A stretch of 64,000 nucleotides of DNA, taken from the NCBI RefSeq assembly GCF_000715075.1, contig NC_134095.1, positions 53,812,419 through 53,876,418 on the forward strand, read 5' to 3'. This document shows, in pieces, positions 56,035 through 64,000 of this stretch. Made by a program: the position numbers and the translations under genes. The notes beneath the pieces are model-generated. The model saw only the letters and a program-made list of their open reading frames with translations, had not been told where the DNA came from and searched no databases. How positions within the stretch are numbered: position 1 is the stretch's first letter; the number at the start of each line of letters is the position of its first letter. Source of the stretch: Nicotiana tabacum. Its lineage: Eukaryota; Streptophyta; Magnoliopsida; Solanales; Solanaceae.

Positions 56035-56819
56035 TGTCGCGCCCCCTTTTTTCCTCTGCGGAGTAAGTCCGGGTTTCGACATTCATTGGGGGTAATAACT
56101 TAGTTCCTTTTGGGAATTGGGTATTTGAAGAGTCTCCACCTAACATGTTATAGTGCATTAGGGCACCTAGAATGATTAACTCTTGGATTGGTTTGCATTA
56201 CTAGAGATTAGGGTAAGGGCTCGAAATGACCTCGAAGGAAAGGTGTTAGGCACCCCTCTTGGTCCACAACTGTGGGTTCCGACTGAACTTATTTATGAAT
56301 TAGTCCATTAACAAATAAATAGTTAAATCAAATACTTTGCAAGTAAAGTACGTTGGACGTTTTATAACTCAAATAACAAGGCAAAGATTTTGAAAAAGTT
56401 GTATACATATAAAACAAAGTTTAAACTAAAAGAATTTTGGAAAAAGGGGAAGTACCAAGTTGGTTAGCCTATAGGATCACCCTACACAATGTCCGCTAAA
56501 CACTCCTCAATAAGGGGCTACACGTAACATTAGTGCGTAGTCATCATATCCCATATATACCCTTCCTACCCCCTTAGTGGTTATTAATGCGAGTATTGGT
56601 TAGCTATCTCTATTGCGTGCTGTTACCCGTCCCTTCTTAATTGTCCTGGAGGAAATTTAGGACCTCTACCTATAGGTAGTTCTAGATAGACCCCTAAGGT
56701 TTAAAGGAGAAAATACTAAGGTGACAAGCAAGAAAAAATAGGACCTTAGCACATAAGGCAGAAAGAAGTAATTAGAGGCTCAAGTTTACCTCCACAAACA
56801 ATGCACATAAGCAGCACTG
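56035..56819 (-). repeat. Inverted fragment of first-Ogre-family LTR
   Basis: The reverse complement corresponds to the last ~780 bp of the first Ogre's LTR. Shared landmarks are the GTCCGGGTTTCGACATTCAT block, ATTGGGTATTTGAAGAGT, and the GGTGTTAGGCACCCCTC block. It starts TGTCGCGCCCCC, the LTR terminus. The other end is truncated at the start of the next repeat (junction about 56805-56820). Confidence 0.82.
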
Positions 56820-57429
56820 GCCTTTAATAATTAATTGTCGAAATAATTAGAATTTGGGAGGGCCGTTTAGCGAACTTCATGGCCTTTCCCCAAGATAATA
56901 CTACGTTAGCGTCTTTAGGCACAATTTAATTAAATTACTTTCTTAAACTCGGATGCGCATTGATGCGACCCAAATCCAAATCTCGACGAAGTCGAAATGT
57001 GTTGACAACCACGGGTGTATTGATTGCGACGTGGTTCGAAACACATTTTCACGACGTCGCAATTCTCTTTAAAAAATAAATAATAATAAAAAGCGGTTTA
57101 ACAAGTAAAAGGCACATAAACTAGCATGTATTAAGATCATATAAAATTAAATACAACAATTAAGCGACCGTGCTAGAACCACGGAACTCGGGAATGCCTA
57201 ACCCTTTCTCCCGGGTTAACAGAATTCCTTACTCCGATTTCTAGTTCGCAGACTGTAATAGAGTCATATTTTTCCTCGGTTCGGGGTTCAACCAGTGACT
57301 TGGGATACCATCAATCTCCCAAGTGGCGACTCTGAATAATTAATAATTAAATCCCGTTCCGATTGTCCTTTAATTGGAAAAACTCCTTTACGCCCTTACC
57401 GGTGTAGGTGTAAAAAGGGAGGTGTGACA
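56820..57429 (+). repeat. Truncated 5' LTR of the second Ogre
   Basis: The last ~610 bp of the LTR, ending GGGAGGTGTGACA directly before the primer site. About 3 kb of its upstream part is missing, including both candidate promoters. TGGCGACTCTG occurs at 57324-57334. Confidence 0.87.
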
Positions 57430-57433
57430 GCTC

Positions 57434-57453
57434 TGGCTACTCTGCTGGGGATC
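57434..57453 (+). other. Primer binding site of second Ogre
   Basis: TGGCTACTCTGCTGGGGATC, 4 nt after the LTR. It differs from the first Ogre's site at two of 20 positions (5th and last). Confidence 0.75.
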
Positions 57454-58929
57454 AAACCCAGAATCTCTGGTTCAGGGTTCAGAATTCGAGCTTAGATAAA
57501 TTATTGTATTTGATTTTATCTGATTTTCCTACATGTTTTTATGCTGAATGTGCTAAATGTTACCGCTTTGATATTATCTGAACTGTATATAAACTATGCC
57601 GACACCCTTCTCTCTTCACCTCCGAGGATGTGCTTACTGGTTGAGACTCCCTATTCTGTTAGTTTCATACCTTGAAGTAAGAAAGAAGCCGGACAAGTTA
57701 CGAAGTTGGATGGCCTTTTGGTTCCCAGTAAGTTGCCCCCTCCTCGACTCGAGTTGTCCGCTCGGGTACACAGTCTAGAACACTGACCCAGGTTTTGAAC
57801 ATAGAATAACGTGACTTCATGCCGGATCCCTAGTAGGAACGCTTATTTGCATCACGTTGCATTTGACTTAGGGGACTCAACACAGGGGTTGGGTCCGTCT
57901 AGGACTAGCAACCTGAAATGAAAAGACCATCCTGATGCATTCTCTTGTGCTGTGCATTTATTTGTTCCGAACCTGCATGTTGACCGGTTTTTGCATCTCG
58001 AAAATGTTGGAAAAAAAAAAGAAAAAGGAGAAATAACAGTTAAGGAGTTAATTGATTATCCTAGAAAAACCCAATGCCCAAACACTGTCGAAACTCTGCC
58101 GAAATTTTGAGAAAATAAAAAAAGGAAAATGCGTTATTTCTAATAGTCTGTTTTACTAAAAGCAAAACAAAATAGGAAAAAAGAGTCTTTTATTTTTTGA
58201 AAGTGTTTATTGAAAAGGAAAAAAAAGTCTTTTATTCTTAGTTTGGAAAAATAGGTTGTTTATTGTTTGTTGAAAAAGAAAAAAAAATTGTTTCAAAATA
58301 GTTCGGTTGATTCGCCCGAACTACGCCGATTTGATTCTCACAGGGTGTGGGATACGTAGGCAACCCTCAACGGGTCCAACCTTTCCTTTGCAAAAATAGC
58401 CAAAAAATGTCAGAATTTTTATTTTTCGTTATAACAAATTGGGTGATGCTATTTTATCAAAAATAGCCAAATGTTCCCAAACGGAACGCCGGAAGGCTGA
58501 CCTTGCATAAATAGACACCTTTGGTCATGTTTTTATTTTTTTCGACCCTCACAGCCTTAAGTTTTCGTCCGCGAGGCGTTGAAAGGCCGTGTTGCAATAC
58601 TGGGTCTTTTTATCTTAAATAAAAACAAGTAAGAATTGTGAATAAGCTAAGTAGAGCCGTCTTGTCATAAATAGCCGAATGTCCCAAAAAGGACGTTGGA
58701 AGGCTGACTTTGCAAAAACGACCATCTTGGTCAATTTTTTTATGTGTGACCGGTTGACTTCCGCGACCTTAAAATCTTTGTTCCCGAAGTGCTGAAAGGC
58801 CGCGTTTGAGAATTGAGTTCTTCATTTGAAAATATATAGGTAATTTTGAGTCGATAATATAGATAGTTTTTTTTTGGAGTCGAATAAAAGTTTTTCTTTT
58901 TTGCTTAATTGCCTTAATAAATGTGCAGG
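57454..58929 (+). other. Leader of second Ogre
   Basis: About 1.5 kb without genes. It includes a possible strong splice donor CCAGTAAGT (GTAAGT at 57728-57733), A-rich runs at 58010-58290, the GAACTACG...GTAGGCA module at 58318-58362, an imperfect tandem duplication (about 58462-58610 and 58669-58830; AATAGCC...GGAAGGCTGAC), and a possible splice acceptor TGTGCAG at 58922-58928 directly before the ORF1 ATG. Confidence 0.7.
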
Positions 58930-60977
58930 ATGAGCACGATGATAAATGAGCCTTTTTCAATAATGACCAAAATCTCTTTTGAGCTGCAATTATGGTGGAA
59001 TGATTTAGGCAAAGAAGGACAAGACGAAGTGAAAAAATATTTGAAAGATCTTCCGGATTTATTAGACATTCAGCCTCGGGGGGATATTATCAGGGCATTG
59101 GTCGCTTATTGGGATTCAGCACATAATGTATTTTATTTCTCGGACTTTGAGCTCACCCCAACATTGGAAGAAATAGCGGGGTATATCGGAAGTGATCAAG
59201 CTCCATTGAGGTTTAAATACTTAATTGCTCCCAGGGCCATTACCATACACCGGTTCTTGGATTCCTTGAAAATACCCGAACAGTTCATCATCCAGATTTT
59301 GCAAAGGGTTTCTGCAGTTTCCGCTTCATATATGATAGATCTGGCCAAGTGGGTGGGTTCAATAATCCAGACTTTAAGCTATGCAGTAGAAGTAACCGAC
59401 AAAAATGGGAGGAACACAGACAGGTGGCTTTTATGATAGCCTTTTTGGGCCTCAAAATATTCCCAAGGAAAGATGGTAATATTGATTTGAAAGTAGCGGG
59501 GGTCGCCGGTACCTTGCAAACCATGGGGAAAAGCACTTTAGCACCTATGATCGTGGCTGACATCTTCCGGGCTCTCACTGCGTGCAAAGCTGGGGGCAAA
59601 TTTTTTGAGGGATGTAACTTGTTGTTACAAATGTGGATGACTGAGCATTTGTGCCCTCGCTCTTAGCTATTGAGTTATGGTTCGTTTGAGAAAACTTGTA
59701 TAGGAGAATTTTACACAAGAATCAAAGGGGCTAGTCTACCTGAAGGAGTCACAGCCTGGACATCATTATTTCGGACCCTCACTGCCAGCCATATACAGTG
59801 GGTGCTTGGATGGTTGCCTGTCGAAGAAGTCATATATATGCCAGCAGCCCGGCCACATTTTCTGTTAATGGGACTCAAAAACATACAGCCCTATGCACCA
59901 TATCGGGTTCTGAGGCAACTCGGGAGGTATCAAGTAGTACCGAGAGATGAAGATCTGAGTACCCAAGTGGTCGAAATTAGTCCTGACGGTCGGTTCCCCG
60001 AAGAAGAGGTCTGCCAAATCTAGAGTGAGTGTCAACATTTGATAGCGAACACTTGTGTGTCAGATAGGGCTAAAGGGGAAGTTGCTCCGGGGTATTATGA
60101 TTGGTTCAGAGGTGACATGGCATGCAGGAGACCGGCTAAAAGACCTCATCTTGAAGATTTCGCCAAGTCGTCCCAAGAGCAATGGGAGTGGTTAGCAAAG
60201 GAAGAAGGGTATGGAGTTGAGATTGGTAAACTGAAGCAGCAAGTTGAGAGTCTGAAATTCGAGAACAGTGTACAGGTTGCCGCGGATCAAGGTGAAAAGA
60301 ACAGACTGGCTCGAGAAAATGAAGCGCTTAGGGCCCAAATCCGGCAATTGAAGATAACCGTCGATAAGCAACCGAGGAGCCGATCCGATGAGCAATTGAT
60401 AAAAAGATTGGAAAACAAAGTCAGGGAATGGCGGGATGAATTAGATAAATCCGAAAATATCATGGCAGAGCTTAAAGCACAGTGGGCTACCAGAACAGAG
60501 GAGCGTCGCCAATACTTGAATCAGTTAAAAAGGGACCATGAGAAAATTGTTGCCGATTTAAAGAGAAAAGTGGTTGCTCTTGAGGGTAAAATGGTTAGGC
60601 AAGCTAGAGATTTTGGAATTGAAAGTGGACATTGTTATGACTTGTTGGACCAAATGGAGGTAGAAGTGCAGCAGTTGCAAGATCAACACCTGCAAGACTC
60701 TCGAGCTTTAAAGACATGCAGTGATCAGATAAGACGATTGCTTATAGAAAAGAAGCAAACAAAAGACAGGATTAGAGCCATTGCTCATGCCATTTTCAGG
60801 ATATATCGGGTTTGTGAAGACATGACCCCTACTAATTTTGTCTCCGCAGTGATGATCTATGTGAAATGAACCATGAATGAATTAGAGCAGCTTGAAAGGG
60901 ATTTGGATCCTAGGCCCGTGGCGAGGCCGAACGACGCCCCGCGGACACTTAAGTTTGAAGCACTAGAGTATGCATAG
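58930..60977 (+). pseudogene. ORF1 of second Ogre (plant mobile domain-like, coiled coil)
   Basis: I chose ATG 58930 (MSTMINEPFSIMTK) because a CAG splice-acceptor-like site precedes it; ATG 58921 is also in frame. The N-terminal half shows LQLWWNDLGKEGQDEVKKYL and FYFSDFELTPTLEEIAGYIG, the plant-mobile-domain pattern. After a frameshift near 59350-59430 it continues with VAFMIAFLGLKIFPRKDGNI, FFEGCNLLLQMW and PYAPYRVLRQLGRYQVVPRD. The C-terminal ~300 residues are highly charged with heptad-like Leu spacing (ENEALRAQIRQLKI, ELDKSENIMAELKAQW), probably coiled coil. Stops at 59664, 60021 and 60867 break the frame; the last stop is at 60975-60977. Its function is unknown, and nuclear, structural or RNA roles would be guesses. 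Confidence 0.82.
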
Positions 60978-61668
60978 GCCATGTTTGTAGTTTTTTTTAC
61001 CTTTTGAGTCTGTCTTTCGACTGTCCATTATCTTAGAGTCTGTGTTTGATTTTATTTTGCGTCTGTTAGTTTCATTCCGGAGAATGTTTAGTTTGTAATA
61101 GTTTGCTTTAGTAATGAAAAATGAAAATTTTCAAAAAATTTATTCTTATTTCCACCCGTCATTGTTGCATTTATTTTTCACGAACTACGCTTGGTTTGAT
61201 TCGTGCGGGGTCACGATATGTAGGCAATCTCCATAGGATTCGACCGTAATCATAACAACAAAACGTAAGAAAGACAGAGAGAAAAGAAGGGAGCGAAAAA
61301 GAGAGAAGGAAAGAAGAGAGCGGAAAAACAAAAAGAGAAAGAGAAAGAAAGAAATGAGCGGAAACACAAAAGAGATTGAAATAAGAAGAAAGGAAAGAAC
61401 ACAAGAGAGGGATAAGGTGAGGAATTTGAAAGAAAGGTAAAGAAAAACAAAGAACGAAATGCCGGGATGATGCATGCAATCGAGCAAATGCATAATAGCA
61501 ATGATTAACTGCATAAGTGCATTCATGCCAAAGTGCGATTGTCAAATCTGTTAAGACTTAATCGCTAACAAAGTGGTTGTCTAAATGTGCGAGTCCAGAC
61601 AGGTGGTTAGTTGATTAGCAATTCTGGCAACTCACCCGTACAACACCCGGTCGAAAGATAAAGTAAAC
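60978..61668 (+). other. Spacer between ORF1 and gag, second Ogre
   Basis: Contains a T-rich part, the GAACTACG...GTAGGCA module at 61182-61225, and a nearly pure purine run at 61259-61445. The Phe/Ser/Leu-rich frames on the opposite strand are mirror images of that run. Confidence 0.8.
61259..61445 (+). repeat. Polypurine run of about 185 nt
   Basis: AAGAAAGACAGAGAGAAAAG-type sequence with only occasional C or T. Confidence 0.9.
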
Positions 61669-63012
61669 ATGACAGGGCAGGACTCGGAAATCAGCATCGT
61701 AGACCCTTCAAATGAAGTTGAGGTAACAGATGTGGGTGCTATGAAAGAAGAGATGAGGAAACTAAAAGCACAAATGGCTGAAATGCATCGGGCATGGTCT
61801 CAGGGACATCCGGCACCCCTATATCATGCTAATCCATCTTACATCCCACCTCTGGATCAGGCTCAGGAGTCCACCACTCCCCACGCATCTTCAGCCTTCC
61901 CTATCACGCGCAGGGCTATGGTACCACCTCATACACTCCCCCAGCTCCACCCCCCAAACAGAACCCTTCCCCACCTATGGTTCCAGTCTTTGTGGAACCT
62001 CCCCCAACCCCACTACATAGATCGTCCAGTGAGCCACTATTCCAAGCTCACGACACCCAATATTACCCTCCCGAACCCACTTTCAAAGCGCCTGATCCAT
62101 ATACCTATTCTCCCTATTTTGAAATCCCGGGAGAAGTTGAGAAACCGTTTAAGAATGCAGAACAGGAAGAAGTGATTCGTAAAGTTAAAAGCCTAGAGCA
62201 ATCCTTCAGGAACATGCATGGTTTAGGCAACCAAGTCAGCGTCGCATACAAAGATTTGTGCCCTTTCCCTGATGTTCAGTTGCCTGCGGGGTTTAAAATG
62301 CCGAAGTTTGACTTGTATGAGGGGCACGGTGACCCAGTAGCCCATCTGCGTGGTTTTTGTAGAAAAATGAGAGGTGCTGGGGGGGAGGATGAATTGTTGA
62401 TAGCATATTTCGGTCAAAGCCTGAGCAGATCCGCACTACAATGGTACACGAGACAGGACCCCGACCGATGGTATACATGGGATGATTTGGCACAAGCATT
62501 CATTGGCCATTTTCAGTATAACCTTGAGATAGTCCCTGACCGTCTGTCATTGTTGAAGCTGGAAAAGAAGCCTGGGGAAAGTTTTAGAGAGTTTGGTTTC
62601 CGCTGGAGGGTACAAGCAGCAAGGGTTGATCCTCCGATGAGGGAGAGTGAGATGGTAGATTACTTCTTGCAAACACTGGAGCCTACATATTTTGGTCATC
62701 TAGTGACATCTGTCGGAAAGTCGTTTAATGAAGTGGTAAAGATGGGAGCCATGATTGAAGAGGGATTGAAATCTAACAAGATCTTGAGCTACTCAGCATT
62801 GAAAGCGACCACCCAGGCCATCCAAAGCGGTACTGGTGGTGTGCTTGGAAAGAAAAAGAAGGAAGAAGTTGCTACGGTTGAAGCTAGTGCTTGGTCCAGG
62901 CCCAATAACCCTCCACCCTACTACAACCAACCCAGACCCCACCACCCAAACTACCAATATACCCCATATGGCCCACCGCAACACTACTATCTGCCACCAG
63001 AACCACCGCAAC
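61669..63012 (+). pseudogene. gag of second Ogre, main part
   Basis: ATG 61669 starts MTGQDSEISIVDPSNEVE, followed by a short coiled region (MKEEMRKLKAQMAEMHRAW). Near 61880 the reading shifts by one base. The new frame carries a Pro-rich linker and the capsid-like domain: FKMPKFDLYEGHGDPVAHLR, SRSALQWYTRQDPDRWYTWD, LAQAFIGHFQYNLE, LEKKPGESFREFGFRWRVQA, YFGHL. Then comes a Pro/Tyr/His tail. Near 63012 the reading shifts back to the first frame. The two shifts compensate, so both ends of gag are in one frame and the middle 1.1 kb in another. Otherwise this gag is well preserved. Confidence 0.87.
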
Positions 63013-64000
63013 ACCCAGACATACACTCAGCCTCCGGTGCACTCGCAATGGCGTGCACCGACTCCCCAAAACACACATCCACCCCCAAAAAACACCTATC
63101 CACCTCCCAGGGCAAATAGACCAGGAACCAGCTTCCGCCCAAACCAAGCTTTTAGAAGTGAGAAGGCCCCAAACAGAAAAACATTTACTCCGCTAGGAGA
63201 ATCTTACACCGCTCTCTTCCATAGATTGAAACAGTTAGGAATGTTGACCCCAATTGAGTCCAAAGCACCAAACCCCCTTCCCAGAAACCTGGACCATTCT
63301 GTTAGCTGCGAGTATTGCTCAGGGATGCCGGGGCACGATACTGAAAAATGTTGGAAGTTGAAAAACGCGATACAAGAACTCATTGATAATCGCCGTATTG
63401 AAGTACAGGCTCCAGAGGCCCCAAACATCAATCAAAATCCATTACCAGCGCATTATGAAGCCAATATGATCGAATTGGTACATAAGGGGACAGAGCCTAA
63501 AAAACCCTCGCAGACGGTTATGGTGATCCGTTCTATGGAAGCCAAGGTCAAAGAAAAGACAGTGAGCGCAAGGCCAGTAGTTCAGCTAAAAGCAATAAAA
63601 GATAAGCTAGTGATGGTAATGGGAAAAGGACCATTTGTTGCTGCAAAAAAGCCAGAGACAGTCAAATTAGTGGTACTGAGGTCATCATTTGCACCCATGG
63701 TTGTCCTGAAAGGGGACTACATAGAACCAGTTGTCATAAAACCGGTAGTCCAATTACCCATGGTTGATAGCAAAGTTGTACCGTGGAAATATGACAAGGT
63801 AGTGGTGACATACAAAGGAAAGGAAATTGAGGAAGAGAGTTCTGAAACATATGGTCTAACTCGGTCGGGACGTTGTTTTGCTCTCGAAGAGTTAAGAAAG
63901 GCTAGGGGCGCTAAAGACAATCCAGTGCTAGTCAAAAAGGCTGTGACGGAAGAAGAGGCGGAGGAATTTCTGAAAAAAATGAAAGTGCAAGATTATTCCA
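63013..64000 (+). CDS. End of gag and start of pol, second Ogre (partial)
   Basis: Open without a stop to the window end. It begins in the Pro-rich gag tail and continues through TPLGESYTALFHRLKQLGML and the zinc knuckle CEYCSGMPGHDTEKC (C-X2-C-X4-H-X4-C, fully canonical), then WKLKNAIQELIDNRRIEV. A Val/Lys-rich linker leads to YGLTRSGRCFALEELRKARG and EEEAEEFLKKMKVQDYS, which in Tat elements lies just before the protease. It is the most intact coding stretch in the window. Its start is set by the frameshift near 63012, not by an ATG. Confidence 0.85.

Larger units (their letters stand above)
57430..64000 (+). mobile_element. Second Ogre/Tat element, interior, runs off window
   Basis: Primer site, leader, ORF1, spacer with polypurine run, gag and the start of pol, in the same order as the first Ogre but from a different family. 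The end lies beyond the window. Confidence 0.9.

Noticed and set aside
57596..57778. Small cellular ORF after the LTR
   Set aside because: It lies in the leader of the second Ogre, and the equivalent leader of the first Ogre has no matching frame.
61171..61545. Phe/Ser/Leu-rich membrane-like ORFs on the minus strand
   Set aside because: They are the complement of the polypurine run; three overlapping frames all look the same.

Overview
The window is plant nuclear DNA made almost entirely of transposable elements. I find no intact cellular gene, rRNA, credible tRNA gene or CRISPR array. The LTR types, giant Ogre/Tat retrotransposons, Tekay/Del-type LTRs and a Solanaceae-style dispersed repeat with a TTG-rich tail suggest a large Solanaceae genome, probably Nicotiana-like. 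The species is an inference; the element structures below are read directly from repeats, target-site duplications (TSDs) and domain motifs.

Layout, left to right. (1) 45-1027: a 965-bp non-autonomous Mutator-type element with long terminal inverted repeats and a perfect 9-bp TSD. (2) 1262-13278: a Tekay/Del-type Ty3 chromovirus on the minus strand with TSD ATTCC and a decayed gag-pol. Its right-hand (5') LTR carries a younger 2.4-kb element (8980-11348) with 568-bp LTRs, which keeps only a zinc-knuckle gag and a chromodomain. (3) 13284-14771: AT-rich DNA with a SINE-like tail. (4) 14777-43222: a Ty1/copia element (minus, TSD AGTTT) split in its protease region by a 23.4-kb Ogre/Tat element (18212-41607, plus) with 4.6-kb LTRs. 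The Ogre pol is itself split by a 2.4-kb solo LTR (30233-32630). This makes three nested generations. (5) 43823-51733: a near full-length L1-type LINE (plus, 15-bp A-rich TSD), split in its reverse transcriptase by a 2.9-kb solo LTR (47000-49865, minus). (6) 51816-57429: a scrambled patch with a Tekay-type LTR split by a 3.6-kb solo Ogre/Tat LTR (TSD ATTAC), an inverted fragment of the first Ogre's LTR family, and the truncated 5' LTR of a second Ogre/Tat element. (7) 57430-64000: the inside of that second Ogre/Tat element: tRNA-type primer site, leader, ORF1, polypurine spacer, gag and the start of pol, running off the window.

Every coding region is broken somewhere by stops, frameshifts or lost catalytic residues, so these are mostly fossils. 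The freshest-looking pieces are the gag-chromodomain mini-element (LTRs differ at roughly two dozen of 568 positions by eye) and the second Ogre's gag/pol start, which is open from about 63012 to the end.

The most interesting signals are regulatory or structural: perfect heat-shock-element motifs in the mini-element LTR; a shared palindrome-plus-TATA layout in two different Ogre/Tat LTR families; a second primer-site-like sequence 108-110 nt before the true primer site in both; splice-acceptor-like sites directly before both ORF1 starts; an AT-rich putative intron between protease and RT; a noncoding module that recurs four times at boundaries between element parts; and short-palindrome arrays in three different LTRs.
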